DNA of 64,000 bases from Elymus sibiricus (Eukaryota; Streptophyta; Magnoliopsida; Poales; Poaceae). Made by a program: the position numbers and the translations under genes. The stretch lies in NCBI GenBank assembly GCA_039707655.1, contig CM077674.1:243089904-243153903 (forward strand). The letters are read 5' to 3'. A model generated the notes under the pieces. It saw only the letters and a program-made list of their open reading frames with translations. It had not been told where the DNA came from and did no database searches. Below are positions 1 to 12,200 of this stretch, piece by piece (within the stretch, counting starts at the first letter, position 1; the number at the start of each line of letters is the position of its first letter).

Positions 1-287
1 ACATCACTTATTTGCTTAAATGGGCTATAGCAATTAAAACAGTGCCAAATCAGCATTTTTAAATGCTTTTCCATTTATGAAAAATTCAAACAACTTCAAA
101 CATTTCCCAAACTTTTTGTGCCAGTGCCAAATATTGCAAGATATTTATGTGGCCTAGTCCCACATTTTTCTAAAGTCATTTGGCAGCCCAAAATAACCCA
201 AAGCAATCTCTATTTTAATAGAAAAGAGAAAACAGAATTTTAAAAGGGGAAAAACTACTGTGCTCGAGGCCCAGGGCTACAGTAGCC
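1..287 (-). mobile_element. E6 long LTR, distal fragment (left of solo LTR E9)
   Basis: This AT-rich stretch has no credible ORF. It is the left flank of the solo LTR E9: the 5 bases before E9 (TAGCC, 283-287) are repeated right after it, so this piece and the sequence from 1817 onward were once continuous. It therefore belongs to the same long minus-strand element whose outer end is at 5445. Whether it is LTR or internal sequence cannot be decided because the left boundary of E6 is outside the window. Confidence 0.6.
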
Positions 288-1816
288 TGATAACCCACAA
301 GTATAGGGGATCAATTGTAGCTTTTTCGATAAATAAGAGTGTCGAACCCAACGAGGAGCTAAAGGTAGAATTTGTATTCCCTTCAAGTTCTATCGACCAC
401 CGATACAACTCTACGCACACTTAACGTTTGCTTTACCTAGAACAAGTATGAAACTAGAAGTACTTTGTAGGTGTAATGTTAGAACTACTTTTCAAGAATA
501 AAACTAGGAGTACTTTGCGAGAATAAAACTACGAGTAATTTGCAAGATAATAAAAGCTAGTTGTTTAGTAGAAAGCTTTTTGTAACACAAAGAAAAGGAT
601 TTGTCCCTAGGCAATCGATAACAAGACCGGTAATCATTATTGCAATTTTATATGAGGGAGAGGCATGAGCTAACATACTTTCCGTACTTGGATCATATGC
701 ACTTATGATTGGAACTCTAGCAAGCATCCGCAACTACTAAAGATCATTAAGGTAAAACCCAACCATAACAAGTCCCCTTTACTCCCATACGCAACAACCC
801 CCTTACTCAGGTGTAAGCTTCTGTCACTCTAGCCGCCCACTATAAGAGAATTATGAATGTATTGCAAACCCTACAGAGGGAATCCCTCATGCTTGCGTTA
901 CACAGAGGGCACCATAGGACAGCACCAAAATAAAACATACAACTCAAACCAATCACGATCATCAATCAACCCATAGGACAAAACGAATCTTCTCAAACAT
1001 CATAGGATGGACATACATCATTGGATAATAATATATAGCGTTAAGCACCATGTTTAAGTAGAGATTGCAGCGGGGAGAAGAGGTGTTACACCGCTGCATA
1101 GAGGGGGAGAGAGTTGGTGTTGACGGTGGCGAAGTTGTTGGTGTAGATCGCCGTCACGATGGTTGCCCTGGCGGCGCTCCGGCGCCACCGGGAGAGAGGG
1201 GGAGAGAGCCTCCCTCCTTCTTCTTCTTGCTTGGCCTCCCCTCTAGATGGAAGGAGAGTTCCCCCTCTGGTCCATGGCCGCCATGGCTCCCGGAGGGGAG
1301 GAGCCCCTCCGAGATTGGATCTCTCTCTCTATTCTCTTCTGTTTCGCGTTCCTGTTTTCTGGCCGAAAACCGTTTCTTATATTACCGGAGATCTGTAACT
1401 CCGATTGCGCTGAAATTTTAATACGATTTTTTTCTCGATATAAGCTTCCTTGCGGCCGAAGAAGAGCCCCATCCGACTTACGGTGTGCCCACAAGGCAGC
1501 ACCACGCGGCTAAGGGGGGTCGCGCCAAGGTGCCTTGTGGAGGCTGTGGGCCTCCGTTTGCGTTGATTCCACCTACCAAAAATCACATATATTCCAAAAT
1601 AATTCTCCGTAAAACTTTATCGCATTTGGAATTCGTTTGATATGGATTTTCTATGAAACAAAAAACAAGCAGAAAACAGGAACTGGCACTGGGCACTGGG
1701 CACTGGATCAATATGTTAGTCCAAGAAATCATATAAAATGTTGCCAAAAGTATGTGGAAATTATAGGATATTGGCATGAAACAATCAAAAATTATAGATA
1801 CGACGGAGACGTATCA
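288..1816 (-). mobile_element. E9: solo LTR (Gypsy-type), TSD TAGCC
   Basis: On the minus strand it starts TGATACGTCTCCGTCGTATC and on the plus strand TGATAACCCACAAGTATAGG, so it has TG...CA ends over 1529 bp. It is flanked by a perfect 5-bp duplication TAGCC (283-287 and 1817-1821). No primer site, polypurine tract or coding region adjoins it, so it is a solo LTR left by recombination between the two LTRs of a complete element. Its 3' end (CACAAGTATAGGG, then GAACCCAACGAGGAGC) resembles the LTR of E2, which points to a related Athila-lineage Gypsy family. ORFs in it are short and shadow-like. Confidence 0.9.
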
Positions 1817-4800
1817 TAGCCGGCCTAGCCCATCTGGCCGTCGCCTACCTGCTCCCCTCCGTGTCGCCATGGCCGTGGCCGAGCGCGCCACGCCAGCCGC
1901 AGCTCGCCACGGCGACAGGGCAGGTGAGCCGAGGAGATAAGGACGATCCCCCTCGACCCCCTGGACGCCCCGGCCACTTCTTTTCCCCTCGCCGTCGCTC
2001 ACTCTCTCGATCCCGATCTCGTCAGAACGCCACCGTCACCGCACCTTTGCCGCACCGTAGCCGCCAGCCTCCCCATGCCGCACGGAGATGTCCAGGAGGA
2101 CCACTGCCGTCGTCCACGTCGTCTGCGCACACTAGATCAATCCGGGAGCCGCTACCTCGACGGCATCGACCTCTTCATTGTCTTCGGCCCCCGGAGCTCC
2201 GGCGAGACGGTTCACCCCTCTGCTGCTCCTACTAAACTCCCCGCCGAGCCTTTCGTGTGCTCCTAGGTGTGCTCCGCTCGCTTCCCCTCTCTCCGTTGCT
2301 CAATTCACTATTGCTGCTCGCCAGTGCCATTACCGCTGCTCCGGTCACCGCCGCTGAGCTAGCTGTCGTTGCTGCCGTCGTTTTCATGTCCGGGCGACCA
2401 CGCCACTCTGTTCAACAGACCTCTAGGGGTCCGTTGCACCCACCAGCTCGTCCTCCCGTACCCCATAGCCCCGCACACGATCTCACCCGTGCTCCGGCCA
2501 CCGCCCTTCTCAACGCCGCCGGCGTTCCCGACCATCTCTCCCCACGCGCGTAGCACCACTGGACGCGGCTCGGAGCGGGCCGTCTAACGCGTCCATCCGC
2601 GAGCGTTTTGGTTGACGGACGGCGATTTCCGAGCCTGGCTGCCGCTCCTGTGGCTGCCGCCGACGCGCCACCACATTTTAAACGCCGGTGGCAGCTGACC
2701 GGTGGGGCCCAACCATTAGCCAGCTAATCACGGCCCTAATGGCCACTGACAAGTGGGGCCAGCACTGTAGCGTTTAGATTAGGCGTTAATTAACCTGCAC
2801 TAACAGTCGATGACACCTGGCCCCCACACCCGCTAATTAACTAGTTAAGTTTAATTTAAGTCTGTTATTGCTTCAGTCTATGACAGGTGGGGCCCCATCA
2901 CTGTTCCAGTGGATAGGGCCGACCCAGTCAGCCTACTGACTCGGCAGGGGACCCACCAGTCAGCCTCTGCTGACTGGGCTGTTGACTCAGTCAATTGGGC
3001 CCACTGTCAGCCTCTGTGTTGTACAACTGGGTACAGTTTTGGGTGCATTTAGCATTTTAGCCTTTATTTTCGAATTAAATTAATTCCAGGATTGTTAGAA
3101 TATTGTTAAAACTTTGGAAATTCATAGAAATTCAACCGTAGCTCAGATGAAAATGTTTTCTATATGAAAAATGATCAGAAAAATCTAACGAATCCGAATA
3201 TGTCATCTGCATTCATGTTAGAATCCTCTAAGTAGGTGAACCTGTAACTTTAGGCCTATTTCTGGCAGATGAATAGTGCATGACCTCCGGTAATTAATTC
3301 CAACTTAAATCCTAAATTAGCTAAAATGGTTAGAGATGCATTAGGTCACCCATGCATTGCATTTTTGCCATGTCATGCTCTGTGATCGCATTTGTATGCT
3401 GTGTATTTATTTGTTTCTTCCCCCTCTTCTCTCCAGTAGACCCCGAGACCGACGTAGCCCCTGAGTACGACTACGTCGCAAACTCCCAGCCTCTTTCAGC
3501 AGAGCTTCCAGGCAAGCAAAACCCCCTTGATCATTCCTATATTGCCCATTCTTTCTCTCCCGTGCTTGCATTAGAATTTGCTACTGTTGTCTGAAAGCTT
3601 CTATTCTGATGCATAGCCTATTTTTTAACTGCTGTTGATACCTTACCTGCTATCCTAAATGCTTGTCCGTGTTGCTATGCTATGCTTCTGGATGTTTCGA
3701 TCGATGAGATCGACGTGCAGAGACCGACACATCACCGCACATCCCCCTTAGTTGTACGACTCTGCAGAGCTACTATCGAGTGCCGAGGGTGATACCTCCT
3801 ACCTCACTCCTGATGAAATCTCTGTAGCGTAGCTAGTCGGTGGTGGGTTACCGAGGGTGATTCCTCTTTCACCACCTCCGATGATGCCTCTGTCGTGCAA
3901 CCCCTCAAGTGTGAACCCATCGAGGGTGATTCCTCCAAGTTCACCTCGACGGATACATCGAGTGGGAGTCCATCGAGGGTGATTCCTCGGACTTCCCCCT
4001 TGATGATAAAAACACACTGTTACCTTTATCTGTTGCCCTTTTTAATTATTACTGCGGGACTGAAGGGACAGACGGTGCCACCCCGGTAGAGGTGGACCTG
4101 AGTTCCCGACAGTCTCTGGATAAGTCGGGTTGACCTGGAGGGTACCCATGAGATAATTACATGGCACGGCCGGGCAGGCAGAGACTGCCCTAGAGAGGGA
4201 TGGGCCTGGCCCTTGCTGTAAGTCCGCGAGACGGGGCGACTGGAGCACTGATCGTCACCGCGAGCTCCCAATACACTAACGGTTTGGATATGAGATCTGA
4301 GTAGGCCGCTGGCCTTTTCGCACTAACCACCACGCGGGATAAGTTATGGGCACTCGGCGTCATACGTTTCTTCCGAAAGCTCTGTCAGACGTCCAGTTCA
4401 GCATTGTGGCACGGTTGGATCGCGCCATCCAGGAGAGAGGTGGCGCTGGTATTCACCTTGCGCACAATGACCCAGAGTGCTTAGGACGATTGGCGAATGA
4501 CCCCTTCACACTTAGGATGTAGACCGGCAGGGACCTCTCTGCGGAGCCTGGGTAGGACTACGTCGTGTCGATCAGCCGAGGCCGGGCATGACCAGGAAAA
4601 GTGTGTGCATCCGGAGTTAATCGAGCATGTTGGGTAAGTTGGTGCACCCCTACAGGGAAGTTATCTATTCGAATAGCCGTGTCCATGGTAACAGGATGCT
4701 CGGAGAGTATCCCGATCTACTACAACTAGAACTGGATACATGTGGTACTTAATAATATGTTAGCTCGGGGATTGCTTTCTCGCAGGGAGTCGAGGAAGGA

Positions 4801-5445
4801 CCTCTGGGCATTGCTACTATTACTTATTACTTTATGTCATGCTGCTAATCTGCACTCTTCTAATGCTGCAAGACGCTGCACGATGCTAGTCTTCGATAGG
4901 CTAGGCCTTCCCCTCTATTCTAGCATTCTAGCAGTATAGTCCACAGATACAACCCCTTCCTTTGATACCGATGCATACTTAGCATAGATCTGATGTAAGT
5001 CTTGCGAGTAATTTGGATGAGTACTCACTGTTGCTTTGCTACCTTTTCCCCCCTACCCGGTTGCTGCGACCAGATGACGGAGCCCAGGAGCCGGAGATCC
5101 TCGATGGTGCCTACTACTACGTGGAGACCGACGACCAGAAGTAGTTTAGGAGGCTCCCAGGCAGGAGGCCTGCGCCTTTTCGATCTAGATGTCGTTGTTT
5201 TGCTCAGCCTTCTTAAGGCAACCTTGTCTAATTATGTCTGTACTCAGATACTGATGCTTTCGCTGACTCTGGTGTTTTTCGAGCTTATGTATTCGAGCCC
5301 CCGAGGCCCCTGGCTTGTAATATAAAGCTTGTATTATTTTCTTTTGTGTCTAAAGTTGTGTTGTGATATCTTCTCGTGAGTCCCTGGGCTTGATCGTGCG
5401 CATTTGCGTGTATGATTAGTGCACGGTCGAGTCGGGGGCGTCACA
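1817..5445 (-). mobile_element. E6: long LTR of a Gypsy-type element (Sukkula-like), outer end at 5445
   Basis: On the minus strand the element begins TGTGACGCCCCCGACTCGAC at 5445, a start I associate with the very long LTRs of the Triticeae Sukkula-like group (from memory, tentative). The 5 bases after the end are GTATT (5446-5450), which is also the sequence found at the equivalent point of the uninterrupted E3 LTR at 31343, so the insertion boundary is exact. The left end is off the window. No convincing coding region is present. A GC-rich block (about 1860-2600) and a block of spaced repeats (3784-3990) are the main internal structure. Confidence 0.75.
3784..3990 (+). repeat. Spaced direct repeats CGAGGGTGATTCCTC in the E6 LTR
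   Basis: The motif CGAGGGTGAT(A/T)CCTC starts at 3784, 3852, 3921 and 3974, i.e. at spacings of 68, 69 and 53 bases. The sequence between copies is also partly similar (CACCTCCGATGATGCC-like). This is a short minisatellite-like array inside the long LTR. Confidence 0.7.
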
Positions 5446-6055
5446 GTATTGAAGATCAAAGAGAGAGAGAAGAAGCCATCTAGCTACTAGCTATGGACCC
5501 GTAGGTCTGTGGTAAACTACTCACACATCATCGGAAGGGCAGCAAGGTTGATGTAGAAGCCCTCCATGATCGATTACCCCTCCGGCAGAGTACCGGAGAA
5601 GGCCTCTAGATGGGATCGCGGAAGAACAGAGGCTTGGGGCGCCGTAAAAGTTATTCGGGGAGGCTCTCTGTTGGTTTCTAAATATTTGAGATTTTATAGA
5701 AGTGGAATTAGGTCAAACGGAGCCACGAGGGCCCCACAAGGCATCAGGGCGCGCCCCCTGGGGCCGCGCCCTGTTGCCTTTGTGTAGGCTTCGTGAACCT
5801 TCTGGCCTCCTCTCCAAGTCTCCAGGGTCTCTTTTGTCCAGAAAAAATCTCCAAAAAGTTTCGTGGCATTTGGACTTCGTTTGGTACTGATTTCCTGAAA
5901 AACCAAAAACAAGCATAAAACATCAACTAGCATTGGGCACTAGGTTATTAGGTTAGTCCCAAAAAATGATATATAATTGCATATGAAAACATCCAAGATT
6001 GATACTATAATATCATGGAACAATCAAAAATTATAGATACGTTGGAGACGTACCA
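5446..6055 (-). mobile_element. E3: 3' LTR, inner part (cut by E6)
   Basis: It matches the E3 5' LTR from 31343 to 31959 with roughly 6% divergence by eye. It ends at the LTR start, read on the minus strand as TGGTACGTCTCCAACGTATC, where the usual TGATACG has become TGGTACG. The missing outer part lies beyond E6, off the window. It contains the GC-rich palindrome at about 5731-5787 and a TATA box on the minus strand at 5692-5698. The polypurine tract follows directly at 6056. Confidence 0.85.
5692..5698 (-). promoter_or_regulatory. TATA box of the E3 3' LTR
   Basis: TATAAAA on the minus strand lies just downstream of the GC-rich palindrome (about 5731-5787), the same arrangement as in the other LTRs of the window. 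It is inferred to be the core promoter from position and motif. Confidence 0.55.
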
Positions 6056-6383
6056 AGCATCCCCAAGCTTAATTCCTGCTCGTCCTCGAGTACGTAAATG
6101 GTAAAAACAGAATTTTTGATGTGGAATGCTACCTAACATGTTTCATCATGTAATCTCTCTCTTACGGTATGAATAATGAGATCCGAATGATTCAAAGCAA
6201 TAGTCTATAGTTTGACATAAAGACATCAATACTCAGGCATACTAATAAACAATCATGTCTTTCAAAATAAAAATGCTAAAGAAAGTTATCCCTAAAAAAT
6301 CATATAATCCTGTCATGCTCCATCTTCCTAACACAAAGTATTTATCATGCACTACCCCGATGACAAGTCGAGCAATTGGTTCA
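6056..6383 (-). mobile_element. E3: 3' internal noncoding region with polypurine tract
   Basis: The first bases read AAGCTTGGGGATGCT on the minus strand, the polypurine tract that primes plus-strand DNA synthesis; the same tract precedes the E1 3' LTR at 63140-63153. The rest is AT-rich with no ORF and matches in reverse the 3' noncoding part of E1. Solo LTR E10 interrupts it at 6384. Confidence 0.8.
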
Positions 6384-8033
6384 TGATACGTCTCCAACGT
6401 ATCTATAATTTATGAAGTATTCATGCCATGTTTATAACAATTCTATATGGTTTTGGTATGATTTGATTAGAGCTAACCCGGACTGACGCTGTTTTCAGCA
6501 GAATTGCCATGGTGTTGTTTTTTGTGCAGAAATAAAAGTTCTTGGAATTGGATGAAACTTTTTGGAGATTTTTTATGGAATAAATAAAAAATACTGGAAA
6601 CAAGACCCACTGGAGGGGGGCCACCCAGTGCCCACGAGGCACCAGGGCGCGCCACCCCCCAGGCGCACCCTGGTACCTCGTGGGGCCCACATGGCTCCGT
6701 CTGACCTAATTCCAACGCTGAAAAATCCTATAAATAGAGAAACCCCCAGAAATAACCCTAGAACTTCGACTCCGCCGCCGCAAGCCTCTGTACCTCCACG
6801 ATCTCGTCTACAGCCCTTTTTTGGCACCCTGCCGGAGGGGGGAAATCATCACCAGAGGCCATCTTCATCATCCCGGCGGTCTCCATGACGAGGAGGGAGT
6901 AGTTCACCCTCGGGGCTGAGGGTATGTACTAGTAGCTAATTGTTTGATCTCTCTCTCTCTCTCGTGTTCTTAATATGGCACGATCTTGATGTATCGCGAG
7001 CTTTGTTAATATAGTTGGATCATATGGTGTTTCTTCCCTCTCTATCCTTGTTGTGATGAATCAAATCTTTTCCCTTTGAGGTTTCGTTATTGTCGGATTG
7101 AATATTTCAGATTTGAGAACACTCGATGTATGTCTTGCATATGGATACCCATGGTGACAATGGGGTATTATATTGATTCACTTGATATATGTGTTGGCAC
7201 TCAACTCGCGGATTCCCGTGGTGACATTGGGGCAATCTATGCATATGGGTTGATGCACGTATTCATTATCTTTTCTCCGATAGAAACTTTGGGGTGCTCC
7301 TTGGAGTTCTTTGTGTGGATTGAATATTATGATTATGAAGTTGTTTGATGCATATCGTATAATCAACTCACGGATACTTTTGGTGACATTGGAGTATCTA
7401 GGTGACATTAGAGTTGGTTGATGTGTATCATATGGTGTTATTTTAGTACGAACTCTAGGGCTGTTTGTGACACTTATAGGAATAGCTCAATAGATCGATC
7501 GGAAAGGATAACTTTGAGGTGGTTTCGTACCCTACAAACAATTTATATCTTATGTTCTCCGCGAATAGGAACTTGGGAGTGATTCTTTATCGCACGTTGA
7601 GGGATGGTTATATGATCCAATTATATTAGCATTGTGGAGAGATTGCACTAGTGAAGGTATGAACCCTAGGCCTTGTTTTCAAGCATTGCAATACCGTTTG
7701 TGCACACTTTTGTTACTTGCTACCTTGCTGTTTTTATTTTTTTTCAGATTACAAAAACCTATATCTACTATCCATACTACACTTTTATCACCATCTCTTC
7801 GCCGAACTAGTGCACCTATACAATTTACCATTGTATTGGGTGTGTTGGGGACACAGGAGATTTCTTGTATTTGGTTGCAGGGTTGTTTGAGAGATACCAT
7901 CTTCAACCTATGCCTCCCACGGATTGATAAAGCTTAGGTCATCCACTTGAGGGAAAATTTCTACTGTCCTACAAAACTCTGCGCTTGGAGGCCCAACACG
8001 AGTCTACAAGAATAAGTTGTGTAGTAGACATCA
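6384..8033 (+). mobile_element. E10: solo LTR (Gypsy-type), TSD GTTCA
   Basis: It starts TGATACGTCTCCAACGTATC and ends GTAGTAGACATCA (1650 bp). It is flanked by a perfect duplication GTTCA (6379-6383 and 8034-8038), and the E3 sequence continues without loss on both sides. It holds the GC-rich palindrome (about 6629-6690) and a TATA box at 6729-6736. No primer site or internal region remains, so this is a solo LTR. ORFs in it are not supported as genes. Confidence 0.92.
6729..6736 (+). promoter_or_regulatory. TATA box of solo LTR E10
   Basis: TATAAATA lies about 40 bases downstream of the GC-rich palindrome and after a GACCTAATTCC-like stretch that is also present before the TATA boxes of the E1 and E3 LTRs. 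It is inferred to be the LTR core promoter. Confidence 0.6.
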
Positions 8034-8245
8034 GTTCATACTTTTTAACGCGCTTCAGCTTTTTCAACCCCCACGCAATACATGAGCACAAGCCATGGAT
8101 ATAGGAGTATGGGTGGAATAGAGTGTGGTGGTTGAGATTAATAAGGGGAAGTCAACAATAAGAAGATAGTCTCACATCGACGAGGCTAATCAACGGGCCA
8201 TGGGCCCATCAATTGATGTCAATGCGAGGAGTAGGGATTGCCATG
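8034..8245 (-). mobile_element. E3: internal noncoding fragment between E10 and E7
   Basis: In reverse complement it matches E1 around 62634-62850, including AACGCGCTTCAGC and GAGTAGGGATTGCCATG. E3 stops at the E1-equivalent position of about 62634, where E7 begins. The last 5 bases, CCATG, are the left target duplication of E7; the right copy has been deleted. Confidence 0.8.
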
Positions 8246-9108
8246 TGTCGGTGTATAAAACATGGGTATTTTATACCATGACTTATGCACAGACAGTAGC
8301 AACCTCCTTGCCGGCCAAGCCTTGCCGGGAACCGCCAAGACCAAGATTCAAGACCCAGTTGCGGAAGCCACTAGGGAGAAGCTCAAGGCGCCGCACCAAC
8401 GAGCACTCAACCAGTACCGAGGATGAAGACATTCCTTGCCGGCAAGGCTAAACCGGCAAGGTGAAGACCCGGCAAGCTCCGTACCGGCAAGCTTCCGCCA
8501 GCCCTCCAGCGCTCCACATCACCGCACATGTGTTCACTAGTGGATGAGGTGTCGACCGCGCAGGCTGGTTGGTAAGGCTTGTCGGGCACATGTCAGCACA
8601 CTGGGACAAGATTTGCCTTTGATGACACCCGTCCAGGAGGCGTGTCAGAAAAATACGAGGTAGCTGGGCGAGCGGTGCAGAAACCTTGCCGGGGCTACCT
8701 CTCCACATGACACCTAATAGTGAATTTAATGCTTCCTAAACTGGCAGAGTTAGGTATGATAGCACTGTTTGCTATCTAATCGCTATGTAACTACTGTTTT
8801 GCCACTGTGGTAACCCCTTGAGCTATAAAAGGAGGGCCAAGGCAACAGTTAGAGGGATTCAGACCCTTTACACAACTCACATGTGTAGCTGCCTCTCCGC
8901 ACCTTGTCAGGAAAGCGCTCCTTGTCATCATGTTCATAAACACCTAATATAGTAAAGCAGGAGTAGGGTTTTATGCTTCACAAGCAGCCCGGACCTGGGT
9001 AAAAATCGCCCTGTGTCCTCTGGTGATTCTTCTCTTTGTGCTTGCGTCTCCCCCTCACCGAACCACAAGGGGCTGGATGGCCCCATAGATGGTCGTTCCA
9101 CCATCACA
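8246..9108 (+). mobile_element. E7: first LTR (Tat-type Gypsy)
   Basis: The LTR runs from TGTCGGTGTATAAAACATGG to ...CACCATCACA (863 bp). It pairs with 17845-18711; by eye the two differ at about 5% of sites. It has a TATA box at 8824-8830 and several CCGGCAAG motifs. It is followed at 9109 by TCTTTGGTGCGCCGGGTAGG, the degenerate form of a primer site common in Tat-lineage elements. Confidence 0.92.
8824..8830 (+). promoter_or_regulatory. TATA box of the E7 first LTR
   Basis: TATAAAA within AGCTATAAAAGGAGGG, about 280 bases before the LTR end. It is conserved at 18427-18433 in the second LTR, which supports it as the core promoter of the element. Confidence 0.7.
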
Positions 9109-9111
9109 TCT

Positions 9112-9130
9112 TTGGTGCGCCGGGTAGGGG
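9112..9130 (+). other. E7 primer-binding-site region
   Basis: The sequence TTGGTGCGCCGGGTAGGGG directly after the LTR corresponds to TTGGCGTGCCAGGTAGGGG at 18715-18733 in the second copy. The likely ancestral form is TTGGCGCGCCAGGTAGGGG, a site typical of this clade. I do not assign the priming tRNA. Confidence 0.55.
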
Positions 9131-9203
9131 AGAAGGCTGGTGCGAACCTGAATCATCAGAGTGCGCGTCGATATCATCAGCTTCATCATCTTCTTCATCG
9201 TTG

Positions 9204-12200
9204 ATGGCGCCCATGAAGAAGGGCATCACGATGACAGCACCTTCCACCTCCAAAGCTCCTTCACGCGCATCCACAGGCGGTGCAGCTAATGCGGGCGGCG
9301 CGGACACCGCGGTTGGCACGACTAACGCAGGCGGCGCGGTCGCCGCGCCCACCGCGGCTGGAGCGGGAGATGGGCGTGCTGGGGGTAGTCGGCTTCCTCG
9401 ACCCTCCAGCGAACAAGGCCGAGACGGCGCGGGCGGGGCGGATGGATGTCTACCTCTTCCTCACCGCACCGACAAACGCAGCCACCGGGGCAACGATCCC
9501 CGGGCCGGCGCGAGCCAAGATCCCGTTGTGGCGACATCCTGGGACGCTGCGTCGAGACACATGCCTCGCCCATTACAGGATAGGCGCAGCGCGACCCTAA
9601 GCGACGTCAACGACCCTGGGCGGCGGCGTCGACATGGCAAGACCCCTGTCGATCAGATCCCAGATCGTCAGGCGCCACCTCCACCGCGACACCCTTCTGT
9701 TGGTCGTGTGCTGCAGCAGCAAGATCGCGATGGCGCTCTTGCTGGCTCTGCCAGGAGTAGAGCGACTTCGCGTTCTTCTCTTCCGGCCATGCCAACCACG
9801 GCGGCGGAGGCAATGGCGCGGGCTCAAATGCTGCTAAACTTCCCTCCGGCAGCAGAGAAGATGGATGAGTGGAGAGCCACCATCCAAAGCTTGATTGGAT
9901 TTGCCGAAGCTAGCAAATCGCAACAAGCGGAGCCCTCACGGTGACCGCAAACGGTGCCAGTAGCCCTAACTAGTGGCCGCGTTGACGGTGCTACACTAAC
10001 GGTGCAATCGCCTCTGCGGCAACAGCCTCAGCAGCAGCAACGTCAACAGCCACGACAAGCCCAACAATCTTTCGAGCCCGACAAGATGTCGATGGCTTCT
10101 TCGGATCCACGGGCGCGGCAAGACCAGCGGCAAGTGCTATGAGACAGGAGGGTAGAAGATGCCCGCACCACCATTGAACGGCGCCGGGAGGCACGCCGTC
10201 AATCTGACGCGCGCAACAGCCCCATCGTTGATGAGCCTGCGCCAGGGGTTGACGGATATCTGCCTTACGAGGTTGGGTGTCCTACTTTCACCCGCGAGCC
10301 GCGGCAAGTCCGATGGCCGTCTGTCCGGGCCTTCAAGCCAGAAGTACCAGAGAAGTATGACGGCAAGCTGAACCCGACAGAGTTTCTCGGCATCTACACG
10401 ATTGCCGTGCAAGCTGCCGGGGGAAGAGACGAGAAGATCCTAGCCAACTATTTTCCGTTGGTACTGAAGCCCAACGTGAGATCTTGGCTGATGAACTTGC
10501 CGGAGAACTCCATTTCTTCATGGTCAGATCTCTACAATGAGTTTGTTGGTGCCTTTACCGGAGGCCACAAGGCCCCTGGACAGCCCAGTGACCTGCAGGT
10601 GATCCCGCAAAGAGATGGTGAAACTTTGCGCAAGTATATCCAGAGATTCAGCCGCGTGCACCGCAATATCCCAGATCTGCACCCCACAGCCATGATTACC
10701 GCCTTTCACACGAATGTGGGCAATCGGAGGATGCGGGAGAAAATGAACGTCAAGCTGCCCAAGACTGTCAACGAGCTCTACCTGTTGGCAGATAAGTGTG
10801 CGCGTGCCGAGGAAGGGAGGAGGCTTCTCGGGGAAGACGCTGGTGCCGAGGTAGATTCTGAGGACGATGATGCTGCCACCCCGAGGAAGAAAGGCCGAAA
10901 GCATAACAGGAAGCGCAAGGGCAAAACCGTTATGGCTGTCGAAGGCTCCGGCAACTCCGAGTCCGCCAAGAAAGCCAAGACTGAAAACTCCGGCAAGGAG
11001 GCTGCTGTATGCGCCGCTTGCCAGGAGGCGGCGGCAAACGAGAAATCCGGCAAGTTTGATGGACCATACTGCAAGATTCACCATACCAAAGGCCACGATC
11101 TCCAAGAATGCCGGCAAGTCGAGCACCTTGTTGAGAAACAGGAAGTTGAATACAAAAAGCGTGACAAAGAGAAAGGTCAAGATGGTACTGGTGAATCTGG
11201 CAAAAAGGGCCGCGATGGACAAGGAGGCCGCCACGGCAAGGCCAAGCAGCAGAAAGAGAAGCCTGCTAGAGGCCGAGACAAGAGAGAGGAGGATGATGGA
11301 AGTGACGAAGAGGACGATGATGAGACCTGCGAACAAGAATTCCAGAAGGCAACCGACGCCATGTGCATCGACGGAGGAGCATCTTTGCACTCCTCTCACC
11401 GTCAACTTAAACAGTGGGCATGTGAGGTTAATGCGGCGGAACCGGCAATGGGCGCTCAAAAACCGCTCAAATGGTCGCACACACCTATCATTTTTTATGC
11501 TGAGGACCACCATGATCGCGTAACTGCGGTCGGGTGTTTGTCGTTGTTGGTTTCACCAACAATTCGCAACCTCCATGTAACAAAGATGTTAGTTGACGGT
11601 GGCGCCGGTCTGAATCTGATCTCTCCGGAAGTTATCAAGAGGCTGCAGATCCCTGACGAGGAACTCGAGAAAACGGGCACGTTTCAAGGAGTAAACCCGG
11701 GAAGAAGCCAGCCCAAGGGAAAGATCACATTACCGGTGACGTTTGGCGGGGAACTGAACTACAGAACGGAAAAGATTGTGTTTGACGTCGTCAAGATCCC
11801 CTTGCCGTACAATGGAATTCTTGGCCACCCAGCCCTAGCAAAATTCATGGCAGCATCTCACTATGCTTACAACACGTTGAAGATGCCAGGGCCGATGGGT
11901 GTCATCTACATCAACTCCGACAAGAAAGATGCAGTCATTTGCGTCGACAAGATGTACAGAGATGCGGTTGCAGTAGAGGCCGCCAAGGGGCCAGCTCGCG
12001 CCAAGAAGAATGAACACAAGAAGTTCGGCAAGACCTCTAGCAAGGATTCCGGGAAGCGCACCTCTTCGGAGTGCTGCGCGCCTGTTGAAGGCCTGCCGGA
12101 GTGCTCCGCCGGTAATAAATCCAAGGCTGCTTCACCGGTTACCAAGAAGGTGCCGGCTAGGGAGGACGGCACTGATGGTACCTTCACCGTCAGTGCCACC

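Noticed and set aside
1861..2587. GC-rich ORFs suggesting a host exon
   Set aside because: Proline/arginine-rich translations of a GC-rich LTR block in several frames at once, without motifs or splice structure.
3352..3594. 80-codon ORF with a hydrophobic N-terminus that could pass for a signal peptide
   Set aside because: Lies in the E6 LTR, no homology that I recognise, and no continuation.
5446..8245. E3 left pieces as a separate element from the E3 right pieces (20298-31959)
   Set aside because: Same family, same strand, left part holds only the 3' end and right part only the 5' end, so one interrupted element is the simpler reading.
10524..11513. 329-codon minus-strand ORF opposite the E7 gag
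   Set aside because: It is the complement of the Gag core and linker with no domain, promoter or start context; the sense frame has the family motifs.
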